A stretch of 64,000 nucleotides of DNA from Gymnopilus junonius (Eukaryota > Basidiomycota > Agaricomycetes > Agaricales > Galerinaceae). A program made the translations under genes and the position numbers. Under the pieces are notes generated by a model. It ran no database searches. It was given only the letters and a program-made list of their open reading frames with translations, and was not told where the DNA came from. Of this stretch, positions 1 to 9,464 are shown piece by piece (the stretch's first letter is position 1; each line of letters starts with the position of its first letter). The DNA is taken from the NCBI GenBank assembly GCA_015501075.1, contig JADNYJ010000099.1, positions 1 through 64,000 on the forward strand, written 5' to 3'.

Positions 1-2035
1 CAGCCAGTTATGGTATTTAGCAGTGCGAGGTTCATTCTTCTTCTTCCTGCCTTGTGGTTTTTGATCCTGCTCATGAATCTTCTTTTTCAGTTCTCTTGCA
101 GGCCGTGTCAGCTTAGGTATGTGCCCTTTGACCTTCTTGAGACTCAGGTCGGTGGTGTCAGATATTTCCATCTCCACTACCTGTAGAGTAATGTTCAGTA
201 AACAACACAACAGATGTACCCTGTGATATTACTTTTCTTTTTGTGCCACCCAGGCTGTGTAGGCCTTCTTGAATCTCCCTATTTTTATGTAGTTGTTGAT
301 GCTTCTGCTGGTGAAGTTTTGCTAAAGATCTTTCATGTAGCTTCTTCTCCATCCCTGTATCCTTTGCTTGAATGTCGTTGTTTGAGCGGTATTCTTCGGC
401 CCTCTCATCCTCTCTGTCAAAGTGAGCTTTCTTATCTGCTGCTGTCCCCTTTTTCCAAAACCTCAGTAATCCAAACTTAGAGTTGTCGCCAAGCTCCTCA
501 GCCTCTCTCGACAACTCCAATGCATTCTGGATAGCAGACTTCATCTTCTGCATGGGCGATTTCTTCCACGAAGGTTCCTTTCTGCTACTACCAGGAGAGG
601 ATGGGGGAGTTCGATCTGCCATGGATCACTTGGTCCCAGCGGTTACCATTGGCAGCATTACTGGGCGTGATGGTGGTGTTGCCAGGCATGGTTTTGCTGG
701 GCATGGCGGTGGTGTTGCTGGACATGTTGGTGGTGTTGCTGGACATGGTGGGATTTCTGGAGCAGGTGTGCCTCCAGTCTTTGACACGATTTCCACCTCT
801 GACTCTGACTCTTGCCCATCAGGTGTCATCCTGAAAGTAAATTCGTAGTTCTGGCCTGCAACTTCAAAAGACTGTTTCAACTCAGTGTTGATGTCCAGCA
901 CATCCAATTTAAACTTGCTCACCTTCTCGTTATGGCGGTTGATAACTTGCAGAAGAACCTTCAACCTCTCGTCGGCAACGGCTCCGCTATCCATCAGCGA
1001 ATGTGTTTCAGGCAACACCTTGGTTGCTACAGCATTCCATGCTAGAAGCCCACACAAATATCCATCCTTCTGTTGTGTTATAGGGAGCTGCATTATTGCG
1101 AAATGCCTTCCAGTATGATGATAAATCCACCAGGTGAGAGCTGCCTCTATGTCTTTGGTAATTGTTCCACCTAATGAATTGCCATACAGGATCCTTGAAG
1201 ACTCAAAATCCACCACTACTGCCACCCAATGATTTTGGCCAAGGTTCATGATGGCGACGAGCTTCTCCAGGACACCTGTACCAAAATCTTGACCTCTTTT
1301 ACGAATCCATTCAAGCCTCGGAAAAGTTGCATAGTATTCATCCTGATCTGGTCATTGGTAGATTTCAGTGAGCTTGGTCATGAAGAATGTATCAGTGACA
1401 CAAATTCCATCACCCTTCCTGCTCCTCGACAGCTCACATTCCAGCAAATATAACATCTGATTTTCCTGTTCGTCCGTCAACCAGTTCTTCATCATATATG
1501 GTGCCAGGTGGTCAGTTGTTATCAAGGCTGGGAAACCTTGGATTTTGCCAGACCATGAAGTGCAGGAGAGGGCATTGTAGATGCAAGTGATGATGCCTTT
1601 TGTCTGGTCAGTGCACTTCTTGTTTCTACTCCAGGCCTCTAAACTCTCCTCTGCTAACACCCATGTCCTCTTCAGTGGCCAAATTTGAGCAACTTCAACC
1701 CAATACGAGAGAATCCATGTTGGAAAATGCTCGCCACTAAGACCAGGAGCATGGGGACAATGTATTGACTGTGTGTCGTGGGGGTTTATCCTAGCTGTCA
1801 GCTGTTTGACTATTGCAAGAGGTGGCATAGGTGTCCCTCGAATCATTTTGATATCCATTGTAGTTGGCTCAAGTGCCGAAAAGAATGTTTGGTTTGCATT
1901 GAGCAAGGCAAGTTCTCGTGCTGCAATGGGGAGGCGGAACTTCAAGAGTCCCAAGACAGATAGATCATCATGAGGTAAGATTGTCCTCCTTATGTTGGGA
2001 GGAATTGTGGGAAGCCTGTCCGGCATTTTGAGCAA
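1..2035 (-). pseudogene. Ulp1-type (C48) cysteine protease of transposon type, 3' end outside the window
   Basis: One minus-strand frame runs from an ATG at 2035 to the window edge. It is broken only by TGA at 1352-1354 and TGA at 626-628. The middle part (1249 to about 1000) has the Ulp1/SENP catalytic pattern: His in NHWVAVVVDF, then Gln and Cys in QQKDGYLCGLLAWNA. Next come a Pro-rich repeat (CPATPP-like, about 700-790) and a Lys/Glu/Gln-rich coiled-coil segment (622-233). A 52-nt intron (181-232, GTAATA...CTACAG) restores the frame, which continues as a basic stretch to the edge. Basidiomycete genomes carry many such Ulp1 genes inside DNA transposons; that this is one is inference. The N-terminal 225 residues (2035-1352) match no domain I know. 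The two TGA codons lie in one otherwise open frame, so the damage is by substitution, not indel. Confidence 0.75.
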
Positions 2036-2235
2036 GGAGGAGGGGGTGCAAATTTAGTCAACATTGTGATAATCTAATCAGGCTGATTACTTAATGACCG
2101 GTCCAGGGTGACATTCTCTCTTTTGAGCACTGTTTAGGTGTTTCCCTGCTCAGTTCTATAGCCAAACTCAGAATCTTTTGGTATTGGAACCCCTAGATAT
2201 CGTTTGACTGGTTAAAATTTTTTGGCCCTCCCCTA

Positions 2236-2328
2236 CCTGCCGAATTTTTTTGGCTGTCATGGGCCATCCAGCAGACTGCCGAAACCAAAATTTCGGCAGG
2301 CCCGTCATGCATCACGGGCCCTGCCGAA
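2236..2328. repeat. CTGCCGAA motif cluster forming two nested hairpins
   Basis: CTGCCGAA occurs near 2238, 2273 and 2321, and its reverse complement TTCGGCAG near 2292. The copy at 2292-2305 pairs with 2313-2328 as a 14-bp stem with one bulged C and a 7-8 nt loop; the copy near 2273 can pair with the same arm. Such arrays are typical of terminal or subterminal repeats of DNA transposons, which would fit the neighbouring Ulp1-type gene. No matching outer end was found in the window, so the assignment is open. Confidence 0.55.
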
Positions 2329-2349
2329 TTGATTGAAATAGTACAGTAA

Positions 2350-2354
2350 AGGGA
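2350..2354. repeat. Target-site duplication, left copy (AGGGA)
   Basis: AGGGA lies directly before the 5' LTR and is repeated directly after the 3' LTR (8915-8919). A 5-bp duplication is the usual length for Ty1/copia integration. Confidence 0.9.
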
Positions 2355-2784
2355 TGTTGACATGATAAGTGTCCATGTGACTACATCACATGACTCACAT
2401 GACACACATGATCAGATGCATCTATACACGACTAGATCCAGTGATGACAGAGTATCACAGTCATCTTATATGACTAAAACATGTGATCACTTAGTGAGCA
2501 TATTACTCATCTTATGAGTAGATATTAGTAATTACATAGTAATTAGCTGAGTAATTGCCTTATGCATTACTCATACATAGTTAGTCACTGCATGTCCTGT
2601 AGGTATATAAGGATGCTCTAAACAGCGTCCTAATCTAAGTCATTCATACTTCTGTAGTAGCCTAAGTAGTCACCTTAGCACTAGCCTCTTACAACCCAGG
2701 TAAGATAGTAGTTACATCAATACTATGCAGAGTGCATCATGCAAGACAGTGTTTATCGCTGTGTGCACTACTTGCTGCTCTATA
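2355..2784 (+). repeat. 5' long terminal repeat (430 bp)
   Basis: Starts TGTTGACATG and ends CTGCTCTATA. It matches the 3' LTR apart from about four transitions and a tandem-repeat length difference. The left end is the usual TG; the right end is TA rather than CA, fixed by the divergence point and the AGGGA duplication. A TATATAAGG box near 2604 is the likely promoter core for the genomic transcript. Confidence 0.93.
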
Positions 2785-2796
2785 GGTTATGGGCCC
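2785..2796 (+). other. Primer-binding site for a half-tRNA-iMet primer
   Basis: GGTTATGGGCCC follows the 5' LTR directly. It is the reverse complement of the anticodon-arm sequence GGGCCCATAACC found in eukaryotic initiator tRNA-Met. Drosophila copia is primed the same way, by an internally cleaved initiator tRNA rather than its 3' end. Confidence 0.75.
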
Positions 2797-2813
2797 CGAT
2801 AGCAAAGCATGCT

Positions 2814-2908
2814 GTTCGCCATTGGCAGAACCTGCTGGACATTGAGTTCGCCTTAGGGCAGAACCTGTCTAGCATTGTTTGCCATTGTGCAGAACCTGCT
2901 TAGCATTG
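2814..2908 (+). repeat. Three imperfect 31-32 bp tandem repeats in the copia leader
   Basis: Units at 2814-2845, 2846-2877 and 2878-2908 share a GTTCGCC...GCAGAACCTG...CATTG pattern. More degenerate copies follow near 2940 and 2970. They lie between the primer-binding site and gag, where packaging or leader structure signals are expected; a role is inference. Confidence 0.7.
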
Positions 2909-3220
2909 GTCTGTAGCTTACTTCTACCTGGGAAGATAGTTTGCCGTCAGGCAGAACATTGACCACAGCTGTTTGTCACAAGACAGAATGCTCTCCCACA
3001 ATTGTTCGCTACCATGTGCAACATTGTATAGGGCCTTGTCATGTGGGCCCAGACATCTGTCACTGTCTGGACAAATTGCCCTTAAGGGGTTAATTCCATG
3101 TCTGGTGCAGGTATTTTTAGCAGTGCTTTCCTTTTTTAGCATGCTTCTTACACACCTGTCGCTGACACAACCCAGCTCTTTTTATTAACAGATATTCCAA
3201 TCATCCAAAACAACTCAACA

Positions 3221-4633
3221 ATGTCTTCCGTCAAGAACACCACTTCCATTTCCTTCACTGCCTCTGACCTTCCTAAATTTGATGGTCATCACTACTGCCA
3301 ATGGGCATCAAAGATGGAGGCAGTCATCCTCCATATGGACGTTAAGGCCGTCCTTGAAGGAACCCTTACCGCTCCTCCAGATCAAGCAATTAAGGAACCC
3401 AGCTTCCCCACTGGCACTCATGCCACTGAATCCACTCCTGCCACTGGGCCTGCCCAGGGTGATATCATCCTGTACAATGCCCGCTTCTCTCGATGGACTG
3501 CCACTGAAGAGGTATACTGCCATAAACTGGAGAATTACAACTCCAAGAATGCTAAAGCTCTCGGCCTTTTGGCCATGTGCCTCGATACTGGTATATGGGA
3601 CCAGGTTAAAACCCTGTCTGCGGCTCAAGCATGGGATTGGATCAAAACAAAGTACTCCAAGGAGATGTTCGTCGAGACCCTTGAAGACTTTAGGGTTCTT
3701 ATGGACCTTAAAATAGACCTCTCCGATCCAAACCCCCAAATCGCCAAGTTCCAATTTCATTATGGGCGTCTCCCACTCGCCAATGATACAAATACCACAA
3801 CGGCATCCGGCACCTCTGTCATGGTACCCATGGTTTCACAATCCATGGCATGCCTAATCCTACTCATGAATCTTCCCCTTGCTACAAATGCCACATCTGA
3901 AGCATCCGTTTATCAGTGGATGATGGAAGATTTCACTAGGCAAAACTCAGTTCCAAATATGGAACTGAAAGACCTCTTTGACAACATTCGCACCACATGG
4001 GCTGCCCGATTTGGGCACCTTAAGGCACATGAGCAACCCAAGCATGGCACATTCTATGTGCCGAAGCGTCTCAACCCGCCTAAGGATAGCCAGCCCAAAA
4101 ACCAACAGGCTAGCAATGCGAATGCACAGCATAACACTGCAATCAAAGCAAAAGGTCCTGAACCACCGCGGGACCTAATGTCTCGGATCGGGGTTACCCC
4201 GACTATTGCCACCTCGAGTAGATTCAAGGAAGTTGCCCTTAATACAGGCACAAGTAGGATTGCTGAGAATGTGGGAATAAGTAGCACTGTGCATATTCAC
4301 AGTAGCACCACCACAGAGAATGTTGCATCGGGGTCATTGATGATGACCGAGATCTATAATGATCTCTTTGGTCCTGAGCCCTATCGGGCGCCGACCCCAG
4401 ATCCTTCTCAGATGGCAGTCGATTCCGAACTGTTTATGGCAGAAGACTGGAATCAGATGCATGGGGTAGTGTCACAAGGCGATCTCACCTATGTGGATGA
4501 TGATGAGGAGTATGTCTCCTTTGGGGAAGAAGAAGTTCCACTGCCACTGCCGATCAGTGAGTCCCTACATCTTGGATCACACTATATTGGTGCTGATGGC
4601 AATGTTGTCAATAAAATGGATCAACAGACCTGA
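3221..4633 (+). CDS. Copia Gag polyprotein part
   Basis: A 470-residue open frame begins at an ATG 436 bp after the 5' LTR. The N-terminal half has the copia Gag (UBN2-type) pattern, including LPKFDGHHYCQWASKMEAV at residues 18-36 and a helical core to about residue 250. The C-terminal half is Pro/Ser/Thr-rich and then acidic. No CCHC zinc knuckle is visible, unlike many copia Gags. The closing TGA (4631-4633) is in frame with the pol ORF that starts at 4640, so Gag probably once ran straight into Pol and this stop is a later mutation. It forms the particle that packages element RNA. Confidence 0.85.
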   Translation: MSSVKNTTSISFTASDLPKFDGHHYCQWASKMEAVILHMDVKAVLEGTLTAPPDQAIKEPSFPTGTHATESTPATGPAQGDIILYNARFSRWTATEEVYCHKLENYNSKNAKALGLLAMCLDTGIWDQVKTLSAAQAWDWIKTKYSKEMFVETLEDFRVLMDLKIDLSDPNPQIAKFQFHYGRLPLANDTNTTTASGTSVMVPMVSQSMACLILLMNLPLATNATSEASVYQWMMEDFTRQNSVPNMELKDLFDNIRTTWAARFGHLKAHEQPKHGTFYVPKRLNPPKDSQPKNQQASNANAQHNTAIKAKGPEPPRDLMSRIGVTPTIATSSRFKEVALNTGTSRIAENVGISSTVHIHSSTTTENVASGSLMMTEIYNDLFGPEPYRAPTPDPSQMAVDSELFMAEDWNQMHGVVSQGDLTYVDDDEEYVSFGEEEVPLPLPISESLHLGSHYIGADGNVVNKMDQQT

Positions 4634-4639
4634 GATGAC

Positions 4640-7600
4640 ATGTACAAGATGATGCAGGATTCGGACCCGATCACCTATGAGGACGAGATCGAGCAGAATC
4701 ATGGCGATTCAGTGCTCCTCCCTCATCCAGACTGGCAAGTACCCTCTTGTTCACATGTTGACAAGATACTAACTGATCAACCCACAGGTATTAATATGCT
4801 GTATGGGGTAGATAGTAAAATAAATTTGTTTACTATCTATAATATATACCTTGATCACATTGTCTCTTGTGTGAACTGTAAGGGAAAGGAATGTGAGAAG
4901 ACATTTGAGGAATGGCTTGTAGATTCTGGAGCATCCATGCATTTTTCTGGACAAATCTCTGATTTCTCGGAACTTACCAAATTTCCAAGCAAAGAAAGAC
5001 CAAAGGTCCAAACTGCTAATGGCATAGCCTTTGTCGATGGATTTGGTACTGTCTTTATTAAAACAGAAGTTACCGATAAAGATAATACTGTGATGCATGA
5101 AACATTGCAACTTCATCCAGTATTCTACATGCCTGCTGTGACTGTACAACTTCTGTCGATGGGTCAAATCCTCAGTGCAAACAATATTGTGTTAGGTGAT
5201 TCATGATCACTTAATTTCATATCCAAAGAGAATAGCCGCACCAATTTAAATGTGTTACCAAGCATTCTCATCATGACACTATGTTTTGGGTTAAGTCACA
5301 GATCATCTCTGGAAAGAACTTGATCGGATGGAATCAGTACATGCAAAGATTACGATCTATGGCATAGATGACTCGGACACCCTTCCACTCAAGTGTTCGA
5401 GAAGTTTAAGGCTAATTCCGAAAACTTCCCATCTATTAAAGTCCCGAAGGATGCTGGCATATGCGAAGGTTGTGCAAAAGGAAAGATGCATTCATGCTCT
5501 TTCCCAGACAATGTCAAATGTGCAACCAGACCATTCCAGCATATCCATTCAGACCTTAAGGAGTATCCGGTGATTTCATATCACCAGTACAAATATTTCA
5601 TTTCCTTTATTGATGATCACACATCAAATACTTGGGTCATGCTCCTCAAATGCAAGAGTGATGTGAAAGATGCTACCAGGCAATTTTTAGCCATGGTAAA
5701 AACCAAGTATAATGCCAAAGTCGAAGAGTGGATGAGCGACAATGGCGGTGAATACATTGATAAGGAATATATTGAAATCCTTAAAGATCTTGGAATTGAA
5801 ATCCAAAGAAGTGTACCTCATCAGCCCCAAATGAATGGTCAAGCTGAACGCTTCAATTGGACTTTAGATGAGAAAGCCAAGTCTATGCGCCTATTAGCCT
5901 GTCTCCCTGACAGCTGGTGGGAGTTTTGCGTGATACATGCAGTCTATTTATACAATAGAACTCCCGTGCGTCGACTCGACTGGAAATCTCCATTTGAACT
6001 AATCAATGGAGAAAAGCCTGATTTGTCACACCTACGGGTATTAGGATGTGGGGCATATGTGTTCCTTCCAAAGGATACATGGGCAAATAAACTTTCACCC
6101 AAATCCGAGTTGATGATATTCCTCAGATATCGTGGACATCCTTCTAATATGATGTTCATGCAAAGCCCCAACAATGTTCTATTCATAGCTGCCATGGTGC
6201 TTTTTGATGAACATTTGTTTCCTAAATGCCAAAAAGCTAAAGTACTGCTGCTTACCCAAATACATAAGCACACCTCCCCAGAGGAACCTGTTTTGGAAGT
6301 GGAGGACAGTGATTCTCACAATGGTGATGAACCATCCTATAGACCACCCCCAACTAATCCGTCAAGTGAGACTGAGGTACCTCGTGATGACAAGCCACCC
6401 AGGACTCCACCTCCTGAGTCACCAGCAGATACTCATCCAAGTATGCCTTCTACTCCTAGGCAAGGACCGAGATCTAATCTCCTACCACCTGCACTGTGGA
6501 AACCCCGTGCCGGTCCATCAGGGGGAGCTGCTGATGATGCTCCAAGAAGGAGCACTCATGAGAGTAAAAGTATGCAAAAAGAAGGGAACGTATACCCTCC
6601 TGGTACAGCCACTGATAGAGATCGCCGGCATAAATTAGACATAACTGGATCCACTCCAAATTTGTCTATGGCCTCTAGTGACTACGTGACTGAGTACCCA
6701 TACAATCCTAATATGGGAGCGGAAGGGGGAGCACATTGGCATGCCTATTTACTTTCTAAGGCAATTTCTGATAGTGCACTTCCAGATCCATTGAACGTCC
6801 AAAATTGGACTAGTAAAGATCTTAGATGGCTACCTGCTGATCAACAACAGGAATGGCACAAGGCTCAATTCAAAGAATTAGAGGCCCTTCGTAAACGAAA
6901 AGTTTATGAGCTTACTGACCTACCTCCAGGCCAAAAGGCCATCAAAAATTGTTGGGTTTTCGATATTAAGTCCGATGGACGTAAAAAAGCCCGTCTAGTT
7001 GCCAAGGGATTTTCCCAAATAGAAGGCCTAGACTATGATGAGATCTTCTCACTGGTTGTCTGGTTTGAGTCAGTCTGAACAATCTTAGCCTTAGCGACTC
7101 TTGAGAAATGGCGCATAGAGTCCCTTGATGTCAAATCAGCTTTCCTATATAGGAAACTTGACGAGGAGATATATATGGAACAGCCTGATGGCTTTACCAT
7201 AAAGGGACAAGAGAAGAAAGTACTCTGCCTGCTCAAAGCTATCTATGGGCTAAAACAAGCTGCATGTGCATGGTGGTCTGAACTTGATCACTCCCTTAAA
7301 GAGCTCGGTTTCACATGCCTATATGCTGATGCTGGCATATTTGTCGCAAGACATAGTGATGGGACCCTTGTCATTATGTTGGCATATGTTGATGATATTA
7401 TCGTCACAGGTCCTAACACTGAATTAGTCCGACAAAAGAAGCAGTTATTTATGACTGCATGGGAATGTCGAGACCTAGGTGTATGTCAGGAGTTTCTGCA
7501 CATGAGAATCAGGTACATTAAAGGCAAGACCTACATTGATCAAATGCTGTACCTTAATAAGAATCTTACACACTTCGGAATGACGAATGCGAAAGTGGCA

Positions 7601-8353
7601 CAGACTCCATTACCTACTGGGTATAAGCCAGAACCCTTTACAGGCACAAGTTCGGCTTCACTTCAGTCAGAGTATCAATTAGTGATCAGTTCCCTGCTAT
7701 ATCTAATGCTAGGAACACGACCTGACATAGCCTTTGCTGTAACACAGATGGCTAAGTTCGCTGCAAACCCATCTGATGAACATCTGAACCGTGCTAAATA
7801 CATCATGCACTACCTTGTTGGTACATGCAACTATGCACTTGTGTTCGATGGAAACAGCGATAAAGGCTTGTATGCCTACTGTGATGCCTCATATGGTGAT
7901 GATAGAACAGAGCCTGATCGCATGCGTCGATCTATGCAGGGATACTTCTTTTCCCTTGCTAGCGGGAGTATCAAATGGCACTCCAAAACACAGACTCTAG
8001 TATCAATGTCATCCACAATGGCAGAATACATGGCACTCTCTGACTGTGCACGTGATTGTGCATGGTTTAAGATTCTATTCGAAGAACTCAGGATGTCAAT
8101 CCCATACGTTCCCTTATATGGAGATAGTCATGGAGCTATTTTTAACTCGCAAAATCCCATCACCCAAAAAGGGATAAAGCACATTGAAATATGCTACCAC
8201 TATATCCAGGAACAAATAGAACTTGGGAACATTAAAATAGAGCACGTCCCTATGGACAAAAATGTTGCCGATATGTTCACCAAGAATCTAGGCCCTACCC
8301 TGTTCCTTAAACATAGACAGGCTCTAGGCATAGAGTTCTATCCCTTAGAATAG
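4640..8353 (+). pseudogene. Copia Pol: protease, integrase, reverse transcriptase, RNase H
   Basis: Same frame as gag. Protease: DSGAS active site, Asp codon at 4922. Integrase: zinc-binding HHCC motif (WHR-stop-LGHP with TGA at 5369-5371, then CEGC), and the D-D-35-E triad with Asp at 5552, Asp at 5738 and Glu at 5846. Reverse transcriptase: starts near 6870, has a TGA at 7076-7078 where copia elements usually have Arg (SVR-T), and the YVDD box at 7385-7396. RNase H: CDASYG near 7880 and TMAEYMAL near 8020, ending 8353. TGA also at 5204-5206. Between about 5250 and 5350 two compensating indels shift the frame and bring it back. Catalytic residues survive; only translation is blocked. Confidence 0.9.
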
Positions 8354-8405
8354 AATACTGACACATCATGTCAGAACAAGTATGTGCGCTAACGCGGCAC
8401 TACTT

Positions 8406-8414
8406 GAGGGGGAG
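8406..8414 (+). other. Polypurine tract
   Basis: GAGGGGGAG lies immediately before the 3' LTR, the standard position for priming plus-strand synthesis in LTR retrotransposons. Confidence 0.9.
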
Positions 8415-8914
8415 TGTTGACATGATAAGTGTCCATGTGACTACATCACATGACTCACATGACACGCGTGATCAGACACATCTATACACGACTAGATCCA
8501 GTGATGACAGAGTATCACAGTCATCTTATATGACTAAAACATGTGATCACTTAGTGAGCATATTACTCATCTTATGAGTAGATATTAGTAATTACATAGT
8601 AATTAGCTGAGTAATTGCCTTATGCATTACTCATACATAGTTAGTCACTGCATGTCCTGTAGGTATATAAGGATGCTCTAAACAGCGTCCTAATCTAAGT
8701 CATTCATACTTCTGTAGTAGCCTAAGTAGTCACCTTAGCACTAGCCTCTTACAACCCAGGTAAGATAGTAGTTACATCAATACTATGCAGAGTGCATCAT
8801 GCAAGACAGTGTTTATTGCTGTGTGCATGCATCGTGCAAGACAGTGTTTATCACTGTGTGCATGCATCGTGCAAGACAGTGTTTATCGCTGTGTGCACTA
8901 CTTGCTGCTCTATA
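8415..8914 (+). repeat. 3' long terminal repeat (500 bp)
   Basis: Same start and end as the 5' LTR. It is 70 bp longer because a 35-bp unit is present three times instead of once. Two differences from the 5' LTR are G where the 5' copy has A, in CpG context (ACGCGTG against ACACATG near 8464). Confidence 0.93.
8792..8894 (+). repeat. 35-bp tandem repeat, three copies
   Basis: Units at about 8792-8824, 8825-8859 and 8860-8894 share GTGCAAGACAGTGTTTATC. The 5' LTR has a single copy. The expansion accounts exactly for the length difference between the LTRs. Confidence 0.9.
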
Positions 8915-8919
8915 AGGGA
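8915..8919. repeat. Target-site duplication, right copy (AGGGA)
   Basis: Second copy of the 5-bp sequence at 2350-2354. Confidence 0.9.
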
Positions 8920-9464
8920 TAGTGGTGTTGTACTAGGTTGTCACCCTCATCTTAAGCCCATCTGACCAATCCTTTCCTTCTTGCATTCATCTCAAATTTT
9001 GTAAATCATGTGTAAATTGTTTGAACCCATGTAACAAGTAATGCACCTAGCTCCTGAATTGTCAACTTTGTGTAGAGACTCATCCAGACCCTGAGCACAA
9101 GTCACAGATTGTTCTTGAGACTGGTGAACCTGCCAAATTTTATGAAGCAGCAGTGAATATTGGCTGTGAGAAGACCCGATTGGCTATGATTTACGGGAGA
9201 TGCCCTGGCGCCAGAGCAGACTGCCAGCAAATCGATCATGATCGGAGTCCGGGATTGAGAACAGTGACTGATGTGGCAGTGATATTGTTTGTCCATCGAG
9301 TGCGACAGCCCCGGATGCAAATACAGATGGAAGGCGGTCCGGGTGTCCAAGCAGAGTAAACTTCGGAGCTGGTGTCATCACGAGGGAAAGGACACGTCGA
9401 CGGTCTATCACAACTTGATACATATACAGCTGGCTGGCCACCCATTTCTCACTTTTTCTCCTCA
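8920..9464. other. Gene-free stretch upstream of ERV41
   Basis: No supported coding region or repeat. Its left part is the continuation of the locus at 2349 before the copia insertion; its right part would hold the ERV41 promoter and 5' UTR. Confidence 0.5.

Larger units (their letters stand above)
2036..2354. other. Gene-free stretch with clustered CTGCCGAA inverted repeats
   Basis: No coding region. The stretch separates the 5' end of the Ulp1-type gene from the copia insertion and would hold that gene's promoter. It contains three CTGCCGAA motifs and one reversed copy, described separately. Confidence 0.6.
2355..8914 (+). mobile_element. Complete Ty1/copia LTR retrotransposon, coding frame inactivated
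   Basis: All structural parts are present in order: AGGGA duplication, 5' LTR, primer-binding site, gag, protease, integrase, reverse transcriptase, RNase H, polypurine tract, 3' LTR, AGGGA. Integrase before reverse transcriptase defines the copia order. Gag and pol lie in one reading frame (3221-8353) interrupted by TGA at 4631, 5204, 5369 and 7076, plus a compensating pair of indels between about 5250 and 5350. The LTRs differ by about four transitions over 430 bp plus a 70-bp repeat expansion, so insertion is recent. The copy cannot make a full polyprotein without readthrough or help in trans. Confidence 0.95.

Noticed and set aside
626..660. Short intron removing the TGA at 626
   Set aside because: A GT...AG pair exists but would give an intron of about 31 nt, shorter than any other seen in the window.
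5207..5392. Reading the pol region between 5204 and 5392 as one frame with an extra TGA
   Set aside because: The better copia match (TMFWVKSQIISGKN) lies in another frame, so the extra TGA near 5321 falls in a frame-shifted segment and is not counted.
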